The notes beneath the pieces are model-generated. The model ran no database searches. It was not told where the DNA came from and was given only the letters and a program-made list of their open reading frames with translations. A program made the position numbers and the translations under genes. A DNA stretch of 64,000 nucleotides from Hyphomicrobiales bacterium (GTDB lineage Bacteria > Pseudomonadota > Alphaproteobacteria > Rhizobiales > Ancalomicrobiaceae), in NCBI GenBank assembly GCA_021286855.1, contig JAJTBO010000003.1, positions 186,001-250,000 of the forward strand, read 5' to 3'. Within the stretch, counting starts at the first letter, position 1. Every line of letters begins with the position of its first letter. Of the stretch, positions 1-7,817 are shown one piece after another.

Positions 1-494
1 ACTACATGAAGTCCGGCGCGCAGTTCTACACCTCGTTCGAGCGCAAGGACGAGTTCAAGGTCCCGGCCGACTTCTGCGGCAAGAAGGTCGCGATGAGCCG
101 TCGGACCTCGTTCCCCGACGAAACCGCGAAGTGGTCGAAGGAGAATTGCGAGGCCAAGGGCAAGCCGGCGATCGAAGTGGTCGGCTCGGAAGGATCGGCC
201 GACGCCCGCGCGCAGCTGAAGCAGGGCCGCGTCGACGGCGCCGTGCAGGGCTCGGAGACGCTGCCCTATCTGCTGAACCTCGAGAAGGACACCTACAAGG
301 TCATCGGCGAGCCCTTCACCGCCGTCTATCAGGGCATGGCCTTCCCGAAGACCGAGCCGGCCCTGCGCGACGCCTACATCGGCGCGATGAAGAAGCTGAT
401 GGCGTCGGGCGAGTACAAGAAGATCTTCGAGGCCTGGGGCCAGGGCGGCGCGATGCTCGACGGCATCATGGTCAACGGCGAAGCCGTGAAGTGA
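1..494 (+). CDS. Polar amino-acid ABC transporter substrate-binding protein, C-terminal part
   Basis: The reading frame is open to the left edge; the Met at position 6 sits in mid-domain sequence and has no signal peptide, so this is the last ~163 residues of a longer gene. The product looks like the second half of a family-3 solute-binding protein (glutamine/lysine-arginine-ornithine type): the hinge strand KVAM, a segment where lobe 2 scores substrate, and the terminal helices YIGAMKKLMASGEYKKIFEAW, typical of this family. It would act in the periplasm and hand an amino acid or small amine to an ABC permease whose genes must lie outside the window. It ends just before a strong hairpin and an MmgE/PrpD gene, so it may head the catabolic cluster that follows. 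Family assignment is good; ligand unknown. Confidence 0.8.
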   Translation, partial: YMKSGAQFYTSFERKDEFKVPADFCGKKVAMSRRTSFPDETAKWSKENCEAKGKPAIEVVGSEGSADARAQLKQGRVDGAVQGSETLPYLLNLEKDTYKVIGEPFTAVYQGMAFPKTEPALRDAYIGAMKKLMASGEYKKIFEAWGQGGAMLDGIMVNGEAVK

Positions 495-500
495 TCCCCG

Positions 501-532
501 GGAAGGCCGCGCCCCTCCCGGCGCGGCCTTCC
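501..532 (+). terminator. Hairpin after binding-protein gene
   Basis: A perfect 13-bp stem, GGAAGGCCGCGCC (501-513) and GGCGCGGCCTTCC (520-532), with a 6-nt loop, starts 6 bp after the stop codon. It is followed by TTCCTCCC rather than a U tract. It could be a terminator or, since the next gene starts 22 bp later on the same strand, an intercistronic stem that protects the binding-protein message. Confidence 0.7.
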
Positions 533-554
533 TTCCTCCCGTCAGGACTGTTCG

Positions 555-1967
555 ATGTCTTCCGAACCGATCGATGCGGCCACGACGCCGGGGTCGCGGG
601 CGCTCGCGCGCCTCGCCGCCTTCTCCGCCGGCCTGCGTTTCGAGGATCTGCCCGACGCCGTCGTCGCCAAGACGCAGGTCCACCTTCTCGACACGCTCGG
701 CGCCGCGCTGGCGGGCACTCGATCGCGCGAATTCGCGCTCGTCGCCGGCGTCATCGAGCCACGTCCGACCGGCTCGGCTCGCATCTGGGGCCTCGGGCGA
801 GCGGCGAGCGCCCGCGAGGCTGCGCTGGTCAACGGCGTCGCGGCCCATGTCTTCGAACTCGACGACACCGGCGGCTGCGATCATTCCGGCGCCGTCGTCG
901 TGCCCGCCGTCTTCGCCGCGGCGGAAGGCCGGATGGTGTCGGGGCGCGATCTGCTCGCGGCGATCGTCGTCGGCTACGAGGTCGGACGGCGACTTCTGGA
1001 GGCGTCGGGCGGCTACGACCGGCACAACGGCGCCGGCTGGCATTCGACCGGCACCTGCGGCGCGGTCGGAGCCGCCGCCGCCGTGGCGCGCCTGTGGGGC
1101 CTCGACGCCGCCGAGACGGCGCATGCGATGACCATCGCGACGAGTTTCGCCTCGGGCCTGTGGGCCTTCATCCACGACGGCGCCCAGACCAAGAAGATCC
1201 ACGCCGGTCGCGCGGCGGAGGGCGGAGTGCTCGCCGCCGAACTCGCCCGCGCCGGCCTGACCGGCCCGTCACGGGTCTTCGACGAGGTCTGGGGCGGGTT
1301 CTTCCGCTCCTTCGACCATGCCGAGGGCGACGTCTCGCGTTTCACCGCCGATCTCGGCGACGTCTTCAAGATCATGCGAGTGTCGCTGAAGCCCTACGCC
1401 GCCTGTCGCGGCGTCCATTCGGCGATCGACGCCGTCGGCGACGTGCTCGCCGATACCGGCCGCGCCGGCGCGGAAATCACGTGGATCGGCGTCAAAGCCA
1501 GCCCGTTCCTCGTCGACATGTGCGGCAAGCCGGATGTCGAGCCGCTCGCCGCCGCCCAGATGAGCCTGCCGCTCGCCGTCGCGCTGCGGATCGTCCACGG
1601 CGAGGCCGGGCTTTCGAGCTATGCGGAGGCGAAACGCCGCGATCCGCGCGTCCGTGCCCTTCTCGACGCGATCGACGTATCGGTCGATCCGACCCAGGCG
1701 GCGCTCGACGAGCCGGCGCTGACCATCCGGTTCGCCGACGGCGCGACCTTCGAACGGATGGTGCCGCGCGCCTCCGGTTCGCCGGAACGACCGATGCCGT
1801 CGACGGCGATCGAGGCGAAATTCGCGGAACTCGCAGGGCTGGCTCTGCCGGCGGACGGCGTCGCCGAGGTCGCCCGCCTCGTCGCCGACCTGCCCCGGCT
1901 CGCCGACGTCGCGCCGCTCGCCGCCCGCCTCGCGGTGGGCAATCCTCCTGCCGAACCGTTCCGATGA
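555..1967 (+). CDS. MmgE/PrpD family protein
   Basis: This 470-residue protein matches the MmgE/PrpD fold (2-methylcitrate dehydratase, cis-aconitate decarboxylase, iminodisuccinate epimerase). Seen in the sequence: an N-terminal helical domain with LDTLGAALAG (residues ~50-60), GAAHVFELDDT-like helix with the conserved Asp pair, the GWHSTGTCGAVGAAAA stretch around residue 155-170, and the lid-domain segment KPYAACRGVHSAID. Length is normal. Members dehydrate or epimerise small polycarboxylates; the substrate cannot be told from sequence. Its neighbours (deacetylase-like hydrolase, FAD dehydrogenase, aminotransferase) suggest catabolism of an amino-dicarboxylate, not the methylcitrate cycle, since prpB and prpC are absent. 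The start at 555 follows GTCAGGACTGTTCG. Confidence 0.85.
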   Translation: MSSEPIDAATTPGSRALARLAAFSAGLRFEDLPDAVVAKTQVHLLDTLGAALAGTRSREFALVAGVIEPRPTGSARIWGLGRAASAREAALVNGVAAHVFELDDTGGCDHSGAVVVPAVFAAAEGRMVSGRDLLAAIVVGYEVGRRLLEASGGYDRHNGAGWHSTGTCGAVGAAAAVARLWGLDAAETAHAMTIATSFASGLWAFIHDGAQTKKIHAGRAAEGGVLAAELARAGLTGPSRVFDEVWGGFFRSFDHAEGDVSRFTADLGDVFKIMRVSLKPYAACRGVHSAIDAVGDVLADTGRAGAEITWIGVKASPFLVDMCGKPDVEPLAAAQMSLPLAVALRIVHGEAGLSSYAEAKRRDPRVRALLDAIDVSVDPTQAALDEPALTIRFADGATFERMVPRASGSPERPMPSTAIEAKFAELAGLALPADGVAEVARLVADLPRLADVAPLAARLAVGNPPAEPFR

Positions 1968-1984
1968 TCCTTCGGGAGCCCACC

Positions 1985-2851
1985 ATGACCGATTTTCCGC
2001 CGATCGCCTTCAATCGAGCCCCGCTCTCGCCGCCATACCCCTGGCCGAACGGGGCGAAGAGCGCGCTCTTCGTCGGCTTCGACGTCGACGGCGAGACCGC
2101 CTGGATCGGCAACCGGCCGGAGAACGGCGATCGGCTCGTCACCGTCTCGCACGGCGGCTGGGACGGTCGGGTCGGCATCGCCAAGATCCTCGAGCTGCTC
2201 GACGAACTGGCGATCAAGGCGACCTTCTTCACGCCGGGCTGGACCGCGCTCGCCCACCGCCCCCAATGCGAGGCGATCGTCGCGGCCGGACACGAGATCG
2301 GACACCACGGCTATCTGCATCGCCGACCGGACCGCGCCGCCTTCGACGCCGCGCGCGAGGAGATCGACCGCGGCTTCGAGGCGCTCGAGCGCGCCCTCGG
2401 CGTGCGCCCGACCGGCTATCGCGCGCCGTCGGGAGAGAACTTCCCGGAACTGCTCGCCCATCTCGCCGACAGCGGCATCACCTATTCGAGCTCCTTCCGC
2501 GACGACTATAGGCCCTATCGCCACGTCCTCCACGACGACCGGCGCGGGCCGATCGAGATCCCGGTCAACTTCGCCTTCGACGACTGGAACTTCGGCATGA
2601 CCAGCCGGGTCGATCCGCGCCCGATCTTCGGCCGCGAGGCGGTGCTCGATCTGTGGATCGGCGAATTCGAAGCGACCCACGCCTGGGGCGGATGCACGAC
2701 GATGGTGCTGCATCCGCAGGTCTCGGGGCGCCCGATGCGCTGGTTCCTGTTGCGCGACTTTCTCCGTCACGTCCTCGCCAAGGGCGACGTCTGGATCGCC
2801 ACCGGCGCGGAGATCGCGGCGCACTTCGAGGCCTGCGAGGCCGCCGGCTGA
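1985..2851 (+). CDS. Polysaccharide-deacetylase-fold hydrolase (PgdA / cyclic imide hydrolase type)
   Basis: A 288-residue NodB-fold (CE4-related) protein. Visible motifs: FDVDGE at 32-37 (motif 1 Asp residues), GHEIGHHGYLH at 102-112 (motif 2 His residues), RAPSG at 146-150 (motif 3) and a late TMVLHPQVSGRP segment. The overall pattern resembles Helicobacter PgdA and bacterial cyclic imide hydrolases rather than chitooligosaccharide deacetylases, and there is no signal peptide, so it is probably cytoplasmic. Cyclic imidases of this group open succinimide or hydantoin-like rings. The ATG at 1985 was chosen because the long frame open upstream is only a shadow of the preceding gene; GGGAGCC precedes it. 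Deacetylase versus imidase cannot be decided here; the amino-acid catabolic context favours amide or imide hydrolysis. Confidence 0.8.
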   Translation: MTDFPPIAFNRAPLSPPYPWPNGAKSALFVGFDVDGETAWIGNRPENGDRLVTVSHGGWDGRVGIAKILELLDELAIKATFFTPGWTALAHRPQCEAIVAAGHEIGHHGYLHRRPDRAAFDAAREEIDRGFEALERALGVRPTGYRAPSGENFPELLAHLADSGITYSSSFRDDYRPYRHVLHDDRRGPIEIPVNFAFDDWNFGMTSRVDPRPIFGREAVLDLWIGEFEATHAWGGCTTMVLHPQVSGRPMRWFLLRDFLRHVLAKGDVWIATGAEIAAHFEACEAAG

Positions 2852-2853
2852 GG

Positions 2854-2914
2854 CGCCGCCCCGGCTTCGGCCTTGCGGCGTCAAAGACGGGAAAACTCGC
2901 GCGAGGCCGAGTTT
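2854..2914 (+). terminator. Two small hairpins between genes
   Basis: CGCCGC (2854-2859) pairs with GCGGCG (2875-2880), with an inner GGC-TTCG-GCC stem. A second stem, AAACTCG (2893-2899) and CGAGTTT (2908-2914), ends in three Ts. The 132-bp gap holds no other signal. These could slow or end transcription after the deacetylase-like gene. Confidence 0.4.
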
Positions 2915-2983
2915 CTCGGCGAGATCCAGACGAATTCCGGGACGACGCACCGGCGTTCGTCGACTTTTTCGGGACGATGACGG

Positions 2984-4390
2984 ATGTCCGATCTCTTCGA
3001 CGACGCTCTCGATCTTCTCCGTCTCCGGCTCGGTCCCGCCGGCCTTCTCGTCGGCGACGAAGCGTCGGGCCATGCGGCCGACGCTTCGGTGGTCGCGCCC
3101 GTGGCGCCGATCGCCGTGGTTCGGCCGGCGAATGCGCGCGATGTCGCCGAGGTGCTCGGGATCTGCGCGCGCCATCGCCTCGGCGTCACGGTGCAGGGCG
3201 GCCGCACCGGGTTGTGCGGCGGCGCGACCCCCTCGCCGGGCAGTCTGGCGATGTCCTTGGAACGCATGGTCGGCGTCGAAGAGATCGACGAGCGGGCGAT
3301 GACGATCACGGCCCGGGCCGGGACGCCGCTGCAGACCGTTCAGGAGGCGGCGAAGGCGAAGGGGTTCTTCTTTCCCGTCGATTTCGGCGCACGGGGCAGC
3401 GCGACGATCGGCGGGATCGTGGCCACCAACGCCGGCGGCAACCGGGTGCTGCGCTACGGCATGACGCGCGCCTCGGTGCTCGGCCTCGAGGCGGTGCTCG
3501 CCGACGGCACGATCGTCTCCTCGATGAACAAGATGCTCAAGAACAACGCCGGCTACGATCTCAAACAGTTGTTCGTCGGGTCCGAGGGCACGCTCGGCGT
3601 CGTCACCCGCGCGGTGTTTCAATTACAGCCGGAGCCGACCTGGACCGGGCTCGCCCTCGTCGCGGTCGCCGGTTTCGACGACGCGTCGGCGCTGCTCGCC
3701 TCGGCCCGCCGGTCGCTCGGCCCGATGCTTTCGGCGTTCGAGGTCATGTGGCCGGACTATTGGACGATGGTGACGCGCAACGTCGCCGGCCGCCGCGATC
3801 CGTTCGACCGCCCCCACGGCCTCTACGTCCTGATCGAGGGCCACGGCCAGAACGGCGAACGCGATGGCGAGGCCTTCGAGGCATGGTTGGCGCAGGCCTT
3901 CGAGGAGATCGTGATCGACGACGCCGTGCTCGCCCGATCGCTCTCCGACATGGACGACTTCTGGGCGATCCGCGATTCGAGCGCCGAAATCGAGCCGGTC
4001 CTCGGCGACCACGGCAGCTTCGACGTCGGTCTGCCGCCCTCCGAGGTCGGCCGGTTCGTCGAGGCGTGCCGGGCCGAGCTGGAGGCCACACCCGGCTCCG
4101 GCGCCGCGGTCTTCTTCGGCCATGCCGCGGACGGCAACGTCCACGTCATGGCCTCGACGCCGTCGCCGGGCGAGGAGGGCCTTCTGGCTCTGGATCGGAT
4201 CGTCTACGACGTCACCCGGCGTTTCGGCGGTTCGATTTCGGCCGAGCACGGGATCGGCAGCCTGAAGAGGCGCTGGCTCGCCCACAGCCGCAGTGAAACC
4301 GAGATTGCGCTGATGCGCGCCCTCAAGCAGACGCTCGATCCGCTCGGGCTCTTGAACCCCGGCAAGGTTCTGCCGACGCTCGAGTCATGA
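2984..4390 (+). CDS. FAD-binding 2-hydroxyacid dehydrogenase (GlcD / D-2-hydroxyglutarate type)
   Basis: A 468-residue flavoprotein of the VAO/PCMH superfamily. The FAD-binding part shows VTVQGGRTGLCGG near residue 65-80, ATIGGIVATNAGGNRVLRYG near 140-160 (the diphosphate-binding Gly-rich loop) and FVGSEGTLGVVT near 190. The C-terminal FAD-oxidase domain has FFGHAADGNVHV and ends with SAEHGIGSLKR, signature elements of GlcD, D-lactate and D-2-hydroxyglutarate dehydrogenases. Such enzymes oxidise a D-2-hydroxyacid to the 2-oxoacid and pass electrons to an acceptor; no GlcE or GlcF partner is present, so it is likely a stand-alone enzyme. The aminotransferase 25 bp downstream could use or make the corresponding oxoacid. 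Substrate unknown. Confidence 0.87.
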   Translation: MSDLFDDALDLLRLRLGPAGLLVGDEASGHAADASVVAPVAPIAVVRPANARDVAEVLGICARHRLGVTVQGGRTGLCGGATPSPGSLAMSLERMVGVEEIDERAMTITARAGTPLQTVQEAAKAKGFFFPVDFGARGSATIGGIVATNAGGNRVLRYGMTRASVLGLEAVLADGTIVSSMNKMLKNNAGYDLKQLFVGSEGTLGVVTRAVFQLQPEPTWTGLALVAVAGFDDASALLASARRSLGPMLSAFEVMWPDYWTMVTRNVAGRRDPFDRPHGLYVLIEGHGQNGERDGEAFEAWLAQAFEEIVIDDAVLARSLSDMDDFWAIRDSSAEIEPVLGDHGSFDVGLPPSEVGRFVEACRAELEATPGSGAAVFFGHAADGNVHVMASTPSPGEEGLLALDRIVYDVTRRFGGSISAEHGIGSLKRRWLAHSRSETEIALMRALKQTLDPLGLLNPGKVLPTLES

Positions 4391-4415
4391 TCCGAGCCAT
4401 CACGAGAGATACGCC

Positions 4416-5588
4416 ATGCCCCGCTTCAATCCGCTCGTTTCCGACCTCGCGACCCCGCCGATCCCCTCGGTCCATGCCTGGGGACGCGCCTATGACGGCC
4501 GGCTCGGACCGCTGATCGATCTGTCGCAGGCGGTGCCCGGCTATCCGCCGCATCCCGACCTGCTCGATCGGCTGGGCCGCGCCGCGCGCGATCCCACCAC
4601 GGCGAGTTACGGCGCGATCGAGGGCGACGAAGCGCTGCGGCAGGCGCTGGCGGCGCATCAGAACGAACTCTACGGTTCGAACCTGAGCAAGGAGAACATC
4701 CACATCACCGCCGGCTGCAATCAGGCCTTCGTCTGCGCCGCGCTCGCGGTGGCCGAGCCCGGCAGCCGGATTCTCTTGTCCAACCCGTTCTATTTCAACC
4801 ACGAAACCTCGCTGAAGATGTTCGGCATCGGGGTCGGCGTGGTCGACTGTCCGGCCGATCGGGGCTTCCTGCCGGATCCCGCGACACTCGAGGCGGCGAT
4901 CGGGCCGGACGTCCGCGCCTTCGCGGTGGTCTCGCCGAACAATCCGACAGGAGCGATCTACCCGCCGGATCTGCTCGAAGCCCTCCGGCGGGTGTGCGAG
5001 AGGCGGGGCATCTGGTTCATCCTCGACGAAACCTATCGCGACTTCCTGCCGGCCACGGCGCGCGTGCCGCACGATCTCTTCCTCCGGCCGGGTTGGGACG
5101 AGACGTTGATCTCCCTCTATTCCTTCTCCAAGAGCTTCTGTGTCCCCGGATACCGGCTCGGCGCGGTGACCGGTTCGCCGCGTCTGATCACGGAAATCGC
5201 CAAGATCATGGACAATCTCCAGATCTGCGCCCCTCGCGTCGGTCAGATCGCGGTCGCCGAGACGCTCGGGTCGCTCGCCGACTGGCGGGAGGGAAACCGC
5301 GGCGAGATCGCCGCGCGGGCCGCCGAACTGCGCCGGGTCGTCGACGCCGCGCCGGGCTGGGAGATCGGCGCGATCGGCGCCTATTTCGCCTTCGTCCGCC
5401 ATCCGTTCGCCGAGGAGACCTCGACTTCGGTGTCCGAAAGGCTCGCCCGCGACGCCGGCGTCGTGACCGTGCCGGGAGCGTATTTCGGTCCCGGACAGGA
5501 ACGCCATCTGCGGTTCGCCTTCGCCAACGCCCCGGTCGCGGCGATCGCCGGCGTCGCCGAACGTCTCGCGACGCTGCTCCGGGTTTGA
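4416..5588 (+). CDS. PLP-dependent class I/II aminotransferase
   Basis: A 390-residue fold-type I aminotransferase. PLP contacts are all visible: SPNNPTG at 173-179, the Asp of LDETY at 204, and the Schiff-base lysine in SFSKSFCVPGYR at K239. The substrate-carboxylate arginine is likely in RHLRFAFA near the C terminus. The early segment LSQAVPGYPPHP resembles enzymes annotated as aspartate or valine-pyruvate type aminotransferases. It closes the co-directional run of four catabolic genes and is followed by a convergent terminator. Specificity cannot be read from the sequence; transamination of the 2-oxoacid made by the preceding dehydrogenase is a reasonable inference. Confidence 0.9.
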   Translation: MPRFNPLVSDLATPPIPSVHAWGRAYDGRLGPLIDLSQAVPGYPPHPDLLDRLGRAARDPTTASYGAIEGDEALRQALAAHQNELYGSNLSKENIHITAGCNQAFVCAALAVAEPGSRILLSNPFYFNHETSLKMFGIGVGVVDCPADRGFLPDPATLEAAIGPDVRAFAVVSPNNPTGAIYPPDLLEALRRVCERRGIWFILDETYRDFLPATARVPHDLFLRPGWDETLISLYSFSKSFCVPGYRLGAVTGSPRLITEIAKIMDNLQICAPRVGQIAVAETLGSLADWREGNRGEIAARAAELRRVVDAAPGWEIGAIGAYFAFVRHPFAEETSTSVSERLARDAGVVTVPGAYFGPGQERHLRFAFANAPVAAIAGVAERLATLLRV

Positions 5589-5642
5589 GACGGTCGTCCC
5601 GCCGTCGTTCGGCAGCGATCGAGGCGATGGGGCGCGGGAAGC

Positions 5643-5688
5643 GCGGCTTCGCCGAGGCGATGCGCCTCGAGCACATCGGCGAAGCCGC
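5643..5688. terminator. Bidirectional hairpin between convergent genes
   Basis: GCGGCTTCGCCGA (5643-5655) is the exact reverse complement of TCGGCGAAGCCGC (5676-5688). An internal competing stem, GAGGCG (5654-5659) with CGCCTC (5663-5668), lies in the loop. It sits in the 189-bp gap between the aminotransferase and the convergent IclR gene, the expected place for a shared terminator. No U tract on either side. Confidence 0.6.
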
Positions 5689-5777
5689 CGTCCACTCGAT
5701 AGAGGACCGTGAATCGGTCCGCGAGACCGAAGACCACGGGATGTCTCCCCCTTCGGGCCCGACGGAGCGCTCCCACG

Positions 5778-6620
5778 TCATCCGTTCTCTTCGCCGACGG
5801 GAACGACGCCACCGAGCCAGCGGGCCGGACGCCGCAACGCCGGGTCGAACGGCGAGACGCGGCGGCCGATGCCTTCGGCTTCTCTCCGCAACAGCTCGAT
5901 CACCTTGGCGCGACGGTCTGGGGTCAGACGTTCGGTCAGGGTGCCGATCGACAGAGCCGCGACGACCCGGCCGTTGGTGTCGAAGATCGGCACGGCGACG
6001 CCGGTCATGCCGGACAGGAGGCCGGTCTCCGTATCCGAATAGCCCCTTATCTGCGTCTTCTCGATCGCGGTCCGCAGCCAGACTTCGTCGAGCGGACCCA
6101 TGTCGACCAGACGAGGAAGATTGTAGCGAATGACTTCTTCGCGTTCGTCGTCGGGGAGGTGAGCGAGGATGACCAGCGAGCCCTGGCCAATTCCGAGAGG
6201 AATGCGGCCGCCGATGTCGCCCGTGAACGATCGGATCGCGTAGAGACCTTCCGCACGATCGAGGCAGACGGCGTCGAAGCCGTTGCGGACGAGGATGAAA
6301 ACCGTATCGCCGAGCATCGAGGCGAGTCGAATCAACGCCGGCCGGCAGATTTCGCGGAGATTGTCCGGGTTCTCGGCTCGGGCGGCCAATGTGAAGAAAT
6401 CGAGAGCGAGACGGTAACGTCGATCTGCGGTGCGTGCGACGAAGCCCTCGGCGACCAGCGACTTGAGCAGACGATGCGCCGTCGCGTCCGTCTCGCCGGC
6501 GCGCTCGGCGAGATCGGACAACCGCATTCCACCGGTCGACGCGTCTGCGAGATGGCGCAGAAGACGCAGCCCTCGTTGGAGGCTGGTCGCAGCGCCGTCG
6601 TCCCCTGCCTCTTTCTTCAT
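5778..6620 (-). CDS. IclR family transcriptional regulator
   Basis: A 280-residue regulator with an N-terminal winged helix (about residues 12-75: LQRGLRLLRHLADAS, then MRLSDLAERAGETDATAHRLLKSL as the recognition HTH) and the IclR effector domain (about 85-260), with the usual DTVFILVRNGFDAVCLDRAEG and IPLGIGQGSLVILAHLPDDERE segments. It is divergent from the SDR/oxidase/transporter operon starting at 6796, so that operon is the likely target; the cluster at 555-5588 may be another. A good Shine-Dalgarno GGAGG lies 8 nt before the ATG. The palindrome TTGATATCAA lies in its leader, which suggests autoregulation. Confidence 0.92.
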   Translation of the reverse strand: MKKEAGDDGAATSLQRGLRLLRHLADASTGGMRLSDLAERAGETDATAHRLLKSLVAEGFVARTADRRYRLALDFFTLAARAENPDNLREICRPALIRLASMLGDTVFILVRNGFDAVCLDRAEGLYAIRSFTGDIGGRIPLGIGQGSLVILAHLPDDEREEVIRYNLPRLVDMGPLDEVWLRTAIEKTQIRGYSDTETGLLSGMTGVAVPIFDTNGRVVAALSIGTLTERLTPDRRAKVIELLRREAEGIGRRVSPFDPALRRPARWLGGVVPVGEENG

Positions 6621-6641
6621 CCGATATTTCCTCCGCCTATT

Positions 6642-6686
6642 TTGATATCAATTTTCGAATGTCGGAATTTTCATACAAAAATTTTC
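6642..6686. promoter_or_regulatory. Putative IclR operator region
   Basis: In the 175-bp divergent gap there is a perfect 10-bp palindrome TTGATATCAA (6642-6651), followed by three ATTTTC copies at 6651, 6667 and 6681 (spacing 16 and 14). The stretch is AT-rich against a GC-rich background. Position between the regulator and the operon it faces makes it a likely operator/promoter zone; no match to a known IclR consensus is claimed. Confidence 0.45.
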
Positions 6687-6795
6687 GCATGGCAATAGAT
6701 GCGATTGACTCGTCTCCAGTCGCGCCGCGACAGTGAGACGTCGAAGGGTCTTCTCTCGCCGCTGGGGAGAACGAGGGCCTCGCCGGGAGGACTCG

Positions 6796-7503
6796 ATGGG
6801 TTCGTCGGATCGCGTGGTGATGATCTCGGGAGCCTCGCGTGGGATCGGGGCGGCGATCGCCGACGAGTTGCGGTCACATGGTTGGCGGCTTTCGCTCGGG
6901 GTTCGGTCCGTCGAAGCGACGCTCGAGGCGCGCGGCGGTCCGGCCGACGACCTTCTCGTCCACCCCTGGGAGGCCCGCGATCCCAGCTCGTCGAACGTCT
7001 GGACGGAGGCGACGCTCGCCCGCTTTGGCCGGATCGACGCCGTCGTCGCCAACGCCGGCATCGCCACCTTCGTCGGCCTCGAGGGTGGCGAGCCGAACGA
7101 CCTCGACGATCTCTACGTCGTCGACGTCAAGGCCCCCTTCCTCCTCGCACGAGCGACGTTGCCGGCGCTGCGGGCTTCCGGGTCGGGGCGCTTCGTCGCC
7201 GTCGCCTCGTTGTCCGGCAAACGGGTGCTCGGCCTCAACGCCGGCTATCAGATGGCCAAACATGCGGTCGTCGCGCTCGCCCATGCGGTCCGCCGAGCGG
7301 GATGGGACGACGGCGTGCGCGCCACCGCGCTCTGCCCCGGCTTCGTCGCCACCGACCTCACCTCGCACGTCGTCGATCCGCCGCCGGAGGCGATGAGCGA
7401 TCCGCGCGACGTCGCCCGGCTCGCCGTGACCGCCATCGAACTTCCCAATTCGGCCTCGGTGGCCGAACTCCTCGTCAACTGCCGTTGGGAGCACTCCTTG
7501 TGA
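6796..7503 (+). CDS. Short-chain dehydrogenase/reductase
   Basis: A 235-residue classical SDR. The cofactor loop SGASRGIG lies at residues 12-19, NAGIA follows the fourth strand, and the catalytic Ser, Tyr and Lys appear in VASLSGKRV and YQMAKHA. The late segment ALCPGFVATDL is typical. I started at ATG 6796, preceded by GGGAGGACTCG; the frame is open 63 bp further upstream but that extension is Arg-rich and not SDR-like. It heads an operon whose next gene begins with GTG inside its stop codon, so it is probably translationally coupled to the oxidase subunits. It likely oxidises or reduces a hydroxy/oxo intermediate of the same compound. Confidence 0.9.
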   Translation: MGSSDRVVMISGASRGIGAAIADELRSHGWRLSLGVRSVEATLEARGGPADDLLVHPWEARDPSSSNVWTEATLARFGRIDAVVANAGIATFVGLEGGEPNDLDDLYVVDVKAPFLLARATLPALRASGSGRFVAVASLSGKRVLGLNAGYQMAKHAVVALAHAVRRAGWDDGVRATALCPGFVATDLTSHVVDPPPEAMSDPRDVARLAVTAIELPNSASVAELLVNCRWEHSL

Positions 7504-7817
7504 CCGACGCATCCGTTTCGCCGTCCCGCCCCCTGTTCCGCCGTCTCGTCGAGCGGACGGGGGCGACCATCCGTTTCTTCATCGACGGCCGCCCCGCCGA
7601 GGCGCGCGCCGGCGACCTCCTGATCACCGCGATCCTCACCAACCGATCCGACCTGCGCCGGTTCGAATTCGCCGATGGTCATCGCGCGGGCTTCTGTCTG
7701 ATGGGCGCGTGCCAGGACTGTTGGGTCGATCTGGCCGATGGGCGCAGCGTGCGCTCCTGCTCGACCCTGGTGGAGGATGGAATGCACGTCCTCGTCGACG
7801 GGAGGGTGAACGGATGA
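7500..7817 (+). CDS. (2Fe-2S)-binding small subunit of HcnA/OoxC-type oxidase
   Basis: A 105-residue ferredoxin-like protein starting at a GTG that overlaps the SDR stop (GTGA). The frame is open further left but that is out-of-frame shadow of the SDR. The cluster ligands are CLMGACQDC, then a fourth Cys in RSCSTL, the Fer2_4 arrangement of HcnA, hydroxyproline dehydrogenase gamma and sarcosine-oxidase-like small subunits. It should carry electrons between the two flavin subunits encoded directly downstream. Its stop codon overlaps the next start (ATGA). Confidence 0.88.
   Translation: MTDASVSPSRPLFRRLVERTGATIRFFIDGRPAEARAGDLLITAILTNRSDLRRFEFADGHRAGFCLMGACQDCWVDLADGRSVRSCSTLVEDGMHVLVDGRVNG

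Noticed and set aside
1619-3622. 667-codon minus-strand open frame
   Set aside because: Antisense shadow of three recognisable plus-strand genes; no domain similarity.
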